The notes beneath the pieces are model-generated. The model did not search any database, was not told the origin of the DNA, and saw nothing but the letters and a program-made list of their open reading frames with translations. From Alphaproteobacteria bacterium (GTDB taxonomy: Bacteria > Pseudomonadota > Alphaproteobacteria > Micavibrionales > Micavibrionaceae): a stretch of 64,000 bases of DNA. Positions 1 to 8,600 of the stretch are shown here, one piece after another (positions within the stretch are counted from its first letter, which is position 1; each line of letters begins with the position of its first letter). Both the position numbers and the translations under genes were made by a program. The stretch is from positions 1-64,000 of the forward strand of contig JAJRSA010000009.1 of the NCBI GenBank assembly GCA_024279035.1, written 5' to 3'.

Positions 1-157
1 GAGTCTTCTCCCGAGCGGGCGGGCGCAGATCTGTTAGCTTCAACCAGCGATACAATGTATCCCTTGATACTTTAAATATTCGTGAGGCTTCTACCTTACT
101 TCCACCGTCTTTTATATAGGATATTACGGCTTGCCTATGGGATAATTGATATGTCAT
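1..157 (-). CDS. IS630-type transposase, N-terminal fragment cut by window edge
   Basis: Reading the minus strand from the ATG at 157 gives 52 codons that run off the window. The protein starts MTYQLSHRQAVISYIKDGGS and continues with a helix-turn-helix stretch containing KVEASRIFKVSRDTLYRW. That pattern, glycine pair then EASRIF and SRxTLYRW, is typical of the DNA-binding head of IS630/Tc1-mariner bacterial transposases. The DDE catalytic part lies outside the window, so I cannot say whether the element is intact. It lies about 315 bp from the 3' end of a tRNA gene, next to apparent gene debris, as expected for a mobile-element landing zone. Inverted repeats could not be assigned because only one end is visible. 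Confidence 0.72.
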   Translation of the reverse strand, partial: MTYQLSHRQAVISYIKDGGSKVEASRIFKVSRDTLYRWLKLTDLRPPAREKT

Positions 158-300
158 CAGACATTATAACATGTAATATAAATATTAAGAACTACTATAT
201 AACGTCAGTGAAGCCACAATTTCACGGATTGTTGCCGCTCACAGGCAATTATTATTTCAAGAGTGATCCTACACAACATTTGGTACCTTTATGGGATTAG

Positions 301-471
301 ACCCGTCATACACAGGTAGAAAAAGATGCTTCCCTTCAGGAGAACCATTTAATCCAAGAAGACATAAAATGGATGCAAGACCTTGGGGATGGAGAATTTG
401 GAATACAATTACGCCAAAGTATACAAGACAGACCAATGGTCACTAGCATAAAAAACCTCTTCTTAGGGTAA
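301..471 (+). pseudogene. Possible C-terminal gene remnant next to tRNA-Pro
   Basis: This stretch stays open for 56 codons and ends at TAA 469-471, two bases before the tRNA-Pro 3' end. It has no start codon at its beginning, because a TAG sits at 298-300 in the same frame. The encoded text is polar and plausible (it includes HLIQEDIKWMQDLGDGEF) but I recognise no family. The rest of 158-472 shows no other convincing gene. It could be the tail of a decayed gene carried by an integrated element, or chance. Confidence is low. Confidence 0.25.
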
Positions 472-472
472 A

Positions 473-549
<77 letters not shown>

Positions 550-596
550 TGACATTTGATAAAAATGACGATTTCAATGGTTTACATCATTCTCTT

Positions 597-1058
597 TTAA
601 GGGGCAAGATTTCTTTTTATTTTCTCGTGAAAAACGTGATCTCCGACTTGAATCCCAAGCTTAGAACTTAGCCCCCCATTAATTTCAAGAGCGTACATCG
701 CAGGGATGTGTGAGGGGACGGGGGTTAAGTCTTTGGGGAGCGCATGGTGATGAATATATCCTATACTCCCCTCTTCAGTGATAAAGAGAATATCCAGAGG
801 AATGAGCGTATTTTTCATCCAAAAGGAATGAAACCCTGCAACAGGAAAAATGAAGAGCATGCCTGCATTTTGAGGCAAGGACTCTCTGTTCATTAAACCT
901 TGGGTATGCTCTTCAGGCGTTTCAGCTTTCTCCACAAGAAAAGAAACTTCAGATCTATTTTCTAATTGAATGATGAGCGTAGTGCTCTTGTCCTCAGGCT
1001 GACAGCTCCAAAGAACAAAACAACTTAGAACAATGAGTAGAATACGAGAGTAATGCAT
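597..1058 (-). CDS. DUF192 family lipoprotein
   Basis: 153-aa protein with a short hydrophobic signal and a lipobox-like LWSC, so it is probably an exported lipoprotein anchored after that cysteine. The body matches DUF192: FLVEKAETPEEHTQGLMNR, then GMLFIF, FWMKNTLIPLDILF and YALEINGG. DUF192 is a small beta-barrel family of unknown biochemical role, common in Proteobacteria. I start at the ATG at 1058; a 12-codon longer reading would need TTG and would bury the signal peptide. It lies between tRNA-Pro and the ABC exporter gene, on the same strand as the exporter and 66 bp downstream of it. Confidence 0.85.
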   Translation of the reverse strand: MHYSRILLIVLSCFVLWSCQPEDKSTTLIIQLENRSEVSFLVEKAETPEEHTQGLMNRESLPQNAGMLFIFPVAGFHSFWMKNTLIPLDILFITEEGSIGYIHHHALPKDLTPVPSHIPAMYALEINGGLSSKLGIQVGDHVFHEKIKRNLAP

Positions 1059-1124
1059 CTTCTTGGCCTTACAAAGGATCCTCAAAAAATTCAAAGATAA
1101 AGTAATGATTATCAGTGTGTGCTT

Positions 1125-2906
1125 TTAAGTCTCATGGTTATATTGATTGTATAATTGATTGTAAATGCCTTTTTTTGTGATGAGATCACTATGTGCCCCC
1201 TGCTCTACAATTTGACCACGATCCAAAACAATAATTTGATCTGCATTTTGTATTGTTGAGAGACGATGTGCGATGATTAATATGGTTTTTCCCTGCCCAA
1301 ATATCTGGAGAGATTTTTGAATCAGAGCCTCAGAATGCGTATCAAGAGCAGAGGTAGCTTCATCGAGAAGCAAGATAGGAGCATCTCTTAAAATAGCGCG
1401 CGCAATCGAAATTCTTTGTTTTTGTCCTCCTGACAATTTTACCCCATTTTCTCCCAGACGTGTCTCATACCCCTCTGGCATCTCAGAAATAAAATCGTCC
1501 GCTGCTGCCATTTTAGCCGCCTTGATAATATCTGATTGTTTGGCCTTTGCCGTTCCATAAGCAATATTGGCTGACACACTCTCATCAAAAATAGTGATAT
1601 CTTGGGAGACAAGGGCAATATTTTGTCGGAGACTTTGGAGGGTGACCTCTCGAATATCTACGCCATCTATTTTAATAACTCCTGCACTCACATCATAAAA
1701 ACGTGGAATAAGGTTAAGGATTGTTGTTTTTCCACTCCCAGACACACCGACAAGTGCCGTTACTTTGCCTGCTTGAATGTTTAAACTGATATTATCAAGG
1801 GCTTTTTCTTGTTCTCCTCTCTCATATTCAAAAGAAACATTCTCTAAAGAGATAGAAGGAGATGTGATTTTGAGTGTTAGAGCTGTCTCTTTATTAACAA
1901 TAGACGGCTTCAAATCAAATAACTTTAAAACACGCTCTGCTGCCCCAACCCCCAACTGTAAAGTATTATTGAGCTTTGCCAATTTTTTCATCGGTTCATA
2001 GGCCAAGGAAAAGGCCGCAATAAAAGACATTAAACCTCCCGGTGTTTGATCTCCAGATGCGATTGTATAGGCGCCATAAAGAATAATGCCAAACAAAATG
2101 AGACCTACCATGGTTTCATTCATAGGCGTAGACAACGCCCCTATTCTCACCGCTTTGATATTTAGGCGCTTGACATTTTCAACCGCTTTGGAGGATCTTT
2201 CTTTTTCAAACTCTTCCATACCATAGGCTTGAACTTGGCGTATCCCCTGAAAAATAGAAATTAAAATGTCCATCAAATTGGCTGTTTCTGATTGAATAGA
2301 GTGCGACAATTTGCGCAATCGTCTTCCAATAAGGGCCACGAGTCCCCCCACCAAAGGAAAAATAGAAAGTGTCAAAAGCGCAAGCTTCCAATCTTGGTAA
2401 AACATGACTCCCATCAAAAGAATGAGGGTCAATAAACTTTTTCCAACCCCTGTTAAGCTATCAGAGACAGCTCCACGCATCACATTCACATCATTGGTAA
2501 TCCGAGAAACGAGTTGACCACTTGGATACGCATGGAAAAAGGCTAATTCCATCTTCATAAAATGTGCGAAAATATCTTTTTGGATATCAGCCACAATGGA
2601 TTGACTAATTTTATTCATCTTTATGGTGTGAAAATAGGTCGCAAATCCACTCAAGAAAAAACATAAGAATATATACCCCCCCAAACGCCACACCTTGGAT
2701 ATTTGATCAGGATTCTCTTGAACCCCGATCAAGACTTGATCCAAAACAGGCTGGAGGAGTTTAGCAAATCCAGCCGTAGCACTCGCCGCAATCACCATAA
2801 AAAACAAGGCAATAGAAAGTTGCCCCATATAAGGGCGCAGATAGGCTCTCATAAGACGAGTTATAATAGACAAAGATCGTTCTTTAGGAGGAGAAGACGC
2901 ACACAT
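1125..2906 (-). CDS. msbA: MsbA-like ABC exporter (fused permease/ATPase)
   Basis: 593 aa, the usual length for a half-transporter. Residues about 30-310 form a six-helix transmembrane domain. The C-terminal ATPase has Walker A GVSGSGKTT, the signature LSGGQ and Walker B ILLLDEATSALD followed by the H-loop IIAHRLSTI. Family knowledge points to flipping lipid A or another lipid across the inner membrane as a homodimer. Sequence alone does not separate MsbA from other lipid or drug exporters of this subfamily. The next gene upstream, the HAD hydrolase at 2922, is only 15 bp away on the same strand, so the two are probably co-transcribed. Confidence 0.85.
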   Translation of the reverse strand: MCASSPPKERSLSIITRLMRAYLRPYMGQLSIALFFMVIAASATAGFAKLLQPVLDQVLIGVQENPDQISKVWRLGGYIFLCFFLSGFATYFHTIKMNKISQSIVADIQKDIFAHFMKMELAFFHAYPSGQLVSRITNDVNVMRGAVSDSLTGVGKSLLTLILLMGVMFYQDWKLALLTLSIFPLVGGLVALIGRRLRKLSHSIQSETANLMDILISIFQGIRQVQAYGMEEFEKERSSKAVENVKRLNIKAVRIGALSTPMNETMVGLILFGIILYGAYTIASGDQTPGGLMSFIAAFSLAYEPMKKLAKLNNTLQLGVGAAERVLKLFDLKPSIVNKETALTLKITSPSISLENVSFEYERGEQEKALDNISLNIQAGKVTALVGVSGSGKTTILNLIPRFYDVSAGVIKIDGVDIREVTLQSLRQNIALVSQDITIFDESVSANIAYGTAKAKQSDIIKAAKMAAADDFISEMPEGYETRLGENGVKLSGGQKQRISIARAILRDAPILLLDEATSALDTHSEALIQKSLQIFGQGKTILIIAHRLSTIQNADQIIVLDRGQIVEQGAHSDLITKKGIYNQLYNQYNHET

Positions 2907-2921
2907 AGCCTTCTCAATAAA

Positions 2922-3890
2922 CTAAAGCTTACGTTTGCGCAAACGTCTTTTTGGAGCTTCTCCCGGTTGGAGGCGTCGCCTATGTTTACGATCAGGCAAG
3001 ACTCGTCCCCATGCAACGCATGGAATCATATAATCAGGTTGCGTATTGTACTGAGAAATTAAAATATTAAGAGCACGATCTATTTCTGCAGGGTTTTTTG
3101 CTTTTTTAAAGGCTCCATAATGCATCCCTTTTTGAACCAGACAGGTGTCAATTTCGGCCATGTTTGCTCCGATCATGTCATGTGCCATGGTGTCTCCAAC
3201 CATCACTGCCTGCCCTGGAAAAACTCCTTTTTCTTGTAAAAGATCAATACATTTCTGAAAAACAGGCTTATAAGGCTTCCCAATAGAATGAATAACCCCG
3301 CCATATTGACGCAATTTCCGATTCAAAAGCCCAATACCCATCAAATAATTCGCAGACAAAAGGCCTCGACTATCAGGCACAGCAAAAATTGTCTTTGTGC
3401 CATATTTCACAATTTCCTTAAGATTATCATCAAGATCTATAACAGGACGATCCAATCGATCCCATCCCGTCATCAAAATAAAATCGGCCTCTTTCACAGT
3501 GTGAACACGCTCAATCTTAAGCCCTGTCATAAAACAGTGAGGCTCGCCTGCGTGAAAACTGTAATATTTTTGTCCAAGATCTTTGAAAACACCCTCTTCC
3601 GATTGGTTTTCAATTCCTTCTGCAATCGTTTCTCCCACGGTAATAATCTTGTCGTAGAGACTCGGTCCAATCCCTGCCTTCTTGAGTAATTCTTTATTCT
3701 CTTTTGCCCGCAAATCAGAATTAGACAAAAGAATAATATATTTTTTCCGACTCCGAAGCTCTTTCAAACAGTCAACAACCCCATCAAATGCTTTCTTTCC
3801 ATCATGGAGCACCCCCCACTGATCAAGAATAATCCCCATATAGCTATCTGAAATATCAGAGAGACCTTCACAGAATTTAGTTTTTGTCAT
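2922..3890 (-). CDS. HAD-superfamily class IIA-type hydrolase (TIGR01459-like)
   Basis: 322-aa predicted phosphatase of the HAD superfamily. The nucleophile motif is ILDQWGVLHDG (DxWG), followed by LLSNS and, near the C terminus, VMVGDTMAHDMIGANMAEI for the metal-binding aspartates. This matches a subfamily mostly seen in Alphaproteobacteria; its substrate is unknown to me. The last 30 or so residues after the HAD core form an unusually basic tail (PDRKHRRRLQPGEAPKRRLR) that the catalytic fold does not need. The gene reads into the msbA-like gene. Confidence 0.85.
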   Translation of the reverse strand: MTKTKFCEGLSDISDSYMGIILDQWGVLHDGKKAFDGVVDCLKELRSRKKYIILLSNSDLRAKENKELLKKAGIGPSLYDKIITVGETIAEGIENQSEEGVFKDLGQKYYSFHAGEPHCFMTGLKIERVHTVKEADFILMTGWDRLDRPVIDLDDNLKEIVKYGTKTIFAVPDSRGLLSANYLMGIGLLNRKLRQYGGVIHSIGKPYKPVFQKCIDLLQEKGVFPGQAVMVGDTMAHDMIGANMAEIDTCLVQKGMHYGAFKKAKNPAEIDRALNILISQYNTQPDYMIPCVAWGRVLPDRKHRRRLQPGEAPKRRLRKRKL

Positions 3891-4005
3891 AACAAACTTT
3901 ACTTTAATCTTAAGACAATTGATTCTCTAACCAGAGGCTAGAATACCCCAGAGATATTATCATTCTCTTAAGATTTGTCATCCTCTTAAATGAAAAAACA
4001 TTTGA

Positions 4006-4028
4006 TTGACATAGAACTTTATTTATAG
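4006..4028 (+). promoter_or_regulatory. Possible sigma-70 promoter for the 4065 gene
   Basis: A perfect -35 hexamer TTGACA lies at 4006-4011, followed by an AT-rich stretch with a weak -10 candidate TACCTT 17 bp later, inside the 3891-4064 gap. The -35 is good and the -10 is poor. Confidence 0.3.
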
Positions 4029-4064
4029 TACCTTTTTTTGAATTCAAATATGAAAGAAAGCTAA

Positions 4065-4466
4065 ATGAGCCCCACTTCTTCCCTTAAAGCGCATTTTTTT
4101 GAAACTGACCAAGGATCAGATTTTGCCACAAACTTACTTTTAAATGTTTTAAAAGAGGTTAAATCAGGCTTAACCTTCTCAACTAGCAGAATTGAAATGG
4201 CAGGCCTTGAACGTAGCCATGTGCGGTATACTTTAGGCTATTTGCAAAAAGAAGGGGAAGTAGAACTAATCAATAATGATCATTGGGTGGCGAACCTCCG
4301 TGTTTATCAAGACATACACGTTATAACCTCAAAAGGAGTGGCTCTCTTAGGCGCCCTTCAAAGTGGTGATTTCTCTCAAGGGATTCATTTTTCAACTTAC
4401 ATGGCCCAACAAATTGATTTTGAAGACATGCTACAAGTAATCAAAAGCGATCAAAGATATCACTAG
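4065..4466 (+). CDS. Hypothetical protein, possible winged-helix fold
   Basis: 133-aa soluble protein with no signal peptide or membrane segment. I do not recognise the family. Residues about 30-75 (LKEVKSGLTFSTSRIEMAGL, then VRYTLGYLQKEGEVELINND) have the spacing of a small winged-helix module: helix, helix, then a 'level of effect' strand pair. A DNA-binding role is therefore possible but unproven. It stands alone on the plus strand, and its stop codon overlaps the relic encoded on the opposite strand at 4463. Confidence 0.6.
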   Translation: MSPTSSLKAHFFETDQGSDFATNLLLNVLKEVKSGLTFSTSRIEMAGLERSHVRYTLGYLQKEGEVELINNDHWVANLRVYQDIHVITSKGVALLGALQSGDFSQGIHFSTYMAQQIDFEDMLQVIKSDQRYH

Positions 4467-4531
4467 ACCTCCCTCAAATCAGAAATATAAACCTTAAGAC
4501 CCTTCTTAATTTCTGGCTCTAAAATATACAT
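4463..4531 (-). pseudogene. Relic of a duplicated alanine-symporter 3' end
   Basis: On the minus strand this encodes MYILEPEIKKGLKVYISDL followed by four more codons and TAG. The last 20 residues of the symporter at 6396-7850 read MYLLAPEIKKDLKAYISDLG. At DNA level 4476-4531 matches 6406-6461 at 48 of 56 bases, and most differences fall in codon third positions. This is therefore a diverged copy of the symporter's 3' end without the rest of the gene. Just upstream, SDILDGYMG resembles SDISDSYMG at the start of the HAD hydrolase (2922-3890); that part may be coincidence. Confidence 0.6.
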
Positions 4532-4553
4532 TCCCATATAGCCGTCTAAAATA

Positions 4554-6392
4554 TCACTCATGCATTCTATAATGGAAACCTGTTTGGACATCGGGGAGAG
4601 ACTCATCACGAATAAAATAGATATAACTTGTTTCTGGATTCCAGCTAAATGGCTTCTCTGTAAATGGATTGTAGAGACTTTCTGAAGAACTGGATAAAAA
4701 ATCGGGCATATTTTCTGGAGAGATTTTCTGCTCCTTTGCATTCATCCACAAAATGAGAATACGTTGGCGTGCCGTCATCTCGTGTCCATTTTGGAGGAGC
4801 TCTCCTCCTTTTAAAAAGCCAGAAAAAAGAAGTCTCCCGATAAGATTATACCCAAAATTTGAGGTCGGCTTTGAATAGTCTTCATATCTTTTTTCTATCA
4901 AATTAAGGGCTTTTTTTAGATTTTGAGGGTGTTCATGCGACAATAAGAGCATGTCTTGAGCAAACTCAAAAAACTTGTTTTTTGTCGCATTGGGTTTCAA
5001 AAAAAGACTATTAGGCATATCGTCCAACCCTACCATACGCATTACATTATATTCTGCACGTAATGTTTCTTCTATGTTCCAAATATCATGAAGAAAGCTC
5101 TTGTCTAATAAGTTTTTAATCTTGTCTTTGTATGAAAAAATAAGAATTTTTTCTTCATCAAGAAGAAGAGGTAGAATTTTAAGGTTAGAAGAGTACATAA
5201 CCATAAATATTGCATTTTCAATAAGAGATCCTTTTCCTCCCAGCATTTTTTGAAGAAAGAGAGTATCCTCTATCCACCCTTGGATTGCCTCTTCTCCTTC
5301 TCCTTTTTTTGTCATTTCAAGCCAATAAACAGTGAGTAACTTATGAATCGAGATAAGAGTTTGTCCACTTCCTTTTCCTAGAGAATTCCCTACGCCATGA
5401 TTTTCATATTGATACAACCCAACATAACGATCTATTAGTTCTTTATTCTCCTTAAAATATTCTCTAATGACCTGAGATGAGGCACATTCTACTTTTTCTA
5501 AAATTTCATCATATGATCCACAAAAATTATAAGTCTCTCCTTTGAATTTTAAAGGGTCTACTTCTTCTACCTTATGGTCCCAAACTTTTAGCCCATATTT
5601 GTAGGTATTTTTTTCTCCTTGGGGGGCCGTTAGTCCAGCCCACGAAACATAGACATTATTTTCTGTCTTAAAGGGATCATCATAGAAGAACGTATCAACG
5701 TTTGAGTTCAGTTCCTTATCTGGGATATGATAGGCTATAAAGGTGATACATAAGAGCGAAGAAATATATGACAGAAACAAACCAACGCGTTTTATTTTTG
5801 TTTTGGACGGATAATCATCATTTGATATATAGACAAGCCTTACCTTGGAAATCAAATCATACAAAGATGTCTTTTCTTTTGTGAATATAATAGCTAAAAA
5901 ACAAAGTAAGTGGAGTAAATATGCCACACAAATAATTGTTATAAAAACAACATTTCCTAGCCCTAGATAGGAAAGACAAAACCCTAGACTAAAAGCTCCT
6001 TCTCCTAACTCATTTTTACACAGAGTGTACTTTTCTAGATTTTCTTGATAGACATCGGAAAGAAGATACGTAACAAAAGACAGTAAAATCAAGAGAACAG
6101 GCAGGGAGGATATCGTAGCATGATATATTTTCTGTTTTTTAGAGGCTATATTTCCTTGTAGATCTACAAGATGAACTCTCTCTTCTTTCTGACTCCATAT
6201 TCTATGTTTTTTAAGAGAAAATATATTCCTTTGTAAGGAAGCCGTGCATCCCAAAAATATTAAAAGACCCCCTAACCATAGCCATGTTCCTCCTAAAAAG
6301 AGGCAAATAAATCCAAACAAAAAATAAGAAAAATAAGAAACATAGATGTTTCCTGTTGCAAGAGTGCGATCTAAAAAAGAAACATATTTCAT
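4554..6392 (-). CDS. Hypothetical multi-pass membrane protein, 612 aa
   Basis: I do not recognise this protein. The first 220 residues hold about five hydrophobic segments (roughly 17-33, 35-52, 92-112, 144-170 and 203-222). After these comes a long hydrophilic domain of some 390 residues, probably outside the membrane, with no motif I can name. The ATG at 6392 lies three bases after the symporter stop codon and uses ribosome-binding sequence inside the symporter's last codons (GGGAAGA), so the two are probably translated together. The gene is flanked by the true 3' end of the symporter gene and a diverged copy of that end (4476-4531). This suggests it was inserted behind the symporter by a recombination event. 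Confidence 0.7.
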   Translation of the reverse strand: MKYVSFLDRTLATGNIYVSYFSYFLFGFICLFLGGTWLWLGGLLIFLGCTASLQRNIFSLKKHRIWSQKEERVHLVDLQGNIASKKQKIYHATISSLPVLLILLSFVTYLLSDVYQENLEKYTLCKNELGEGAFSLGFCLSYLGLGNVVFITIICVAYLLHLLCFLAIIFTKEKTSLYDLISKVRLVYISNDDYPSKTKIKRVGLFLSYISSLLCITFIAYHIPDKELNSNVDTFFYDDPFKTENNVYVSWAGLTAPQGEKNTYKYGLKVWDHKVEEVDPLKFKGETYNFCGSYDEILEKVECASSQVIREYFKENKELIDRYVGLYQYENHGVGNSLGKGSGQTLISIHKLLTVYWLEMTKKGEGEEAIQGWIEDTLFLQKMLGGKGSLIENAIFMVMYSSNLKILPLLLDEEKILIFSYKDKIKNLLDKSFLHDIWNIEETLRAEYNVMRMVGLDDMPNSLFLKPNATKNKFFEFAQDMLLLSHEHPQNLKKALNLIEKRYEDYSKPTSNFGYNLIGRLLFSGFLKGGELLQNGHEMTARQRILILWMNAKEQKISPENMPDFLSSSSESLYNPFTEKPFSWNPETSYIYFIRDESLPDVQTGFHYRMHE

Positions 6393-6395
6393 GTT

Positions 6396-7850
6396 CTATC
6401 TTCCCAAATCAGAAATATAAGCTTTCAAATCCTTCTTAATCTCTGGCGCTAAAAGATACATCGCTAAAATGTTTGGAATGGCCATAGACAGAATTAACAT
6501 ATCTGAAATTCGAATAATATTTTTGAAGTCAGACACACAGCCGAGAATGACGGATAGCAAGAAAATAATGTGAAACCCAATGATGACAGGTTTTTTATGT
6601 CCGAATAAAAAGATCACGCATTTTTCCGCATAGTAAGAAAAGGTGATAAGACAAGAATAGGCAAAGAGAAAGACAGCCAGCGTTAACACGTAAGGAAACC
6701 ATGGAATGCCGTGTGCAAAGGCACGCGATGTAAGCTCTACGCCCGCTAATCCTTCTGTATTTTGATATTCACCTGTCACTACAATCACAAGCGCCGTCGT
6801 GGTGCAAATAATAACTGTATCAATAAAAGGCCCAAGCATACTCGCAAATCCTTGCTGAATAGGAGAATCTGTCTTTGCAGACGCATACATAATACCCGCT
6901 GTTCCTAACCCCGCTTCATTCGAGAAAGAGGCACGCCTAATTCCTTGAATCAAAGCTCCTATAAAGCCCCCTACTCCTGCAGCGGGAGTAAACGCTTCCA
7001 TAAAGATGGTGGCGATACCACTGGGCACAGACGATATATTCATGAGCAACACAATAAGACCTGCCAAAAGATAAAGACCTCCCATAAAAGGAACAAGTTT
7101 TGATGTTACTTTTCCTATAGATTGAACACCTCCAAGCGTGACTATTCCTGTGAGGACAGCAAGGATAAGGCCAAAGAGCCAGCCATAGCCTTGTAAGAAA
7201 CTCTCTTCTCCTCCTGTGACTTCTACAAATTGGATGTAAGCTTGGTTAGATTGAAACATCCCTCCTGCGCCGATAGCTCCACCAATACAGGAAATCGCAA
7301 ATAAAACCGCAACAAAAGAGCCTACATAAGGCATTTTTAACTGTTGAAAAGCCTCCTTAATGTAAAACATTGGCCCTCCGAATATTTCTCCTGTCACTTC
7401 GGATTCTTGTCGATATTTGACACCTAATGTCACCTCAAGAAATTTAGAGGACATCCCCAAAAGCCCCATGATAATCATCCAAAAGGCAGCCCCTGGGCCC
7501 CCAATAGAAATCGCAATCGCCACACCTGCAATATTTCCAAGCCCGACCGTCCCTGATAAAGAGGCCGTTAAGGCTTGAAAACTGGTGATTTCTCCCTTCT
7601 GAGAGGGGTCATCGTATTTTCCGCGAACAATATCAATTCCATGCTTAAAAAAACGAAAATTGATGAATTTAAAGTAAAGCGTAAACAAAATAGAGGCCAT
7701 CGCCAGCCAAATAATAAGAAGAGGAACGGAATGTTCCGTTACGGTCTCTGTCCCCATCTCAAATTTAACAGCATAAAAAATAGTACTTTCAAGAAAAGTT
7801 GCTATTTCTCCAACATAATAATCAAGATTTTCTATTAGGGGTGTGGACAT
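6396..7850 (-). CDS. Alanine or glycine:Na+ symporter (AGCS family)
   Basis: 484-aa inner-membrane transporter, the normal length for AGCS carriers, which import small neutral amino acids with sodium. Characteristic stretches include SLSGTVGLGNIAGVAIAISI near residues 90-115, the GGPGAAFWM segment, and RRASFSNEAGLGTAGIMYAS near the middle. Roughly ten hydrophobic segments follow one another. The start ATG at 7850 precedes MSTPLIENLDYYVGEIATFL. It is the upstream member of a pair with the 612-aa membrane protein. Its final 20 codons are duplicated at 4463-4531. Confidence 0.92.
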   Translation of the reverse strand: MSTPLIENLDYYVGEIATFLESTIFYAVKFEMGTETVTEHSVPLLIIWLAMASILFTLYFKFINFRFFKHGIDIVRGKYDDPSQKGEITSFQALTASLSGTVGLGNIAGVAIAISIGGPGAAFWMIIMGLLGMSSKFLEVTLGVKYRQESEVTGEIFGGPMFYIKEAFQQLKMPYVGSFVAVLFAISCIGGAIGAGGMFQSNQAYIQFVEVTGGEESFLQGYGWLFGLILAVLTGIVTLGGVQSIGKVTSKLVPFMGGLYLLAGLIVLLMNISSVPSGIATIFMEAFTPAAGVGGFIGALIQGIRRASFSNEAGLGTAGIMYASAKTDSPIQQGFASMLGPFIDTVIICTTTALVIVVTGEYQNTEGLAGVELTSRAFAHGIPWFPYVLTLAVFLFAYSCLITFSYYAEKCVIFLFGHKKPVIIGFHIIFLLSVILGCVSDFKNIIRISDMLILSMAIPNILAMYLLAPEIKKDLKAYISDLGR

Positions 7851-7985
7851 GCCATTCTCCTTTATTTACAGGGTTATCCCAGAAAATTTGGGATTTTCTA
7901 ATTCAGCACCCGAAGAAAGATTCTAACCTTTGCTGGAATGGCATTGAGAGTGTTGTCCTCATTGTAAGCATTTTGCGCACTATGA

Positions 7986-8501
7986 TCAAGGTGAAGAAAT
8001 ATAGATTTTCTTGCGCTTATTACACAAAGGCTTTGAGATGGGATGGGACTCAAAGAAAGTCTGTGCCCATTTTCTTATTTTTTCTTCTGACAGGGCAGAG
8101 GCTTTTTCGATACGAGGGGCATATTTCTGACAAAACAGATCTGGGCGGGTTTTTGCTGCATCATTTGAAATACGGTTTGCAACGGCGGTTCTTATCTCAT
8201 TGAGTGTTGCCTCTGCTTGCGTGTTTGTCTGTCCTTGTCTCTTAAAAAACCGAAGAAGGGTTGAGTCATAGCCAGAGAAAAGATTAGCGTGCGCGGCTGT
8301 AAATAAACGATATTGTTGAAATAAGCTCTGTCCGTCTTTTTGAGGCCACATATGTTGACAATTGAGGCTGATCACCATCAATTCACTATGAATACGAATG
8401 CCTTGCTCGGCTTCGGCTTCACTCAGTGTGTAACACATATTTTTTGCATATGCTGTGCTCGTCATCAGGAGAGGTAAAACAATAAAACAAAGTAAACGCA
8501 T
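7986..8501 (-). CDS. Hypothetical secreted protein
   Basis: 171 aa beginning with a clear signal peptide (MRLLCFIVLPLLMTSTAYA, then KN), so it is predicted to be periplasmic. I start at ATG 8501; nine more codons could be read from a TTG but would spoil the signal. The mature part has four cysteines (CYTLSEAEAEQG, LNCQ, LFCQKY, PLCNK) that could form two disulfides, and is otherwise helical and polar. I recognise no family. It is divergent from miaB, with about 100 bp between the two starts. Confidence 0.7.
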   Translation of the reverse strand: MRLLCFIVLPLLMTSTAYAKNMCYTLSEAEAEQGIRIHSELMVISLNCQHMWPQKDGQSLFQQYRLFTAAHANLFSGYDSTLLRFFKRQGQTNTQAEATLNEIRTAVANRISNDAAKTRPDLFCQKYAPRIEKASALSEEKIRKWAQTFFESHPISKPLCNKRKKIYISSP

Positions 8502-8600
8502 TAAACCGACACCCTTTATCGTGAACAAAACTTGATTTTTATATGATGACGTGGTTTAAAGCACGCCTGAGACATAAGGTCAAAAGGAATTTAGGGCAGA

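Noticed and set aside
291-446. Alternative frame from ATG 291 (MGLDPSYTGRKRCFPSGEPF...)
   Set aside because: Composition is unlike a natural protein (many Arg, Trp, Pro) and there is no ribosome site. The frame ending at 471 is more plausible, though still weak.
4463-4741. Open frame of 92 codons as a real gene
   Set aside because: Most of it is the antisense-shifted shadow of the 612-aa gene. Only the last 40 codons have meaning, as a relic of the symporter end.
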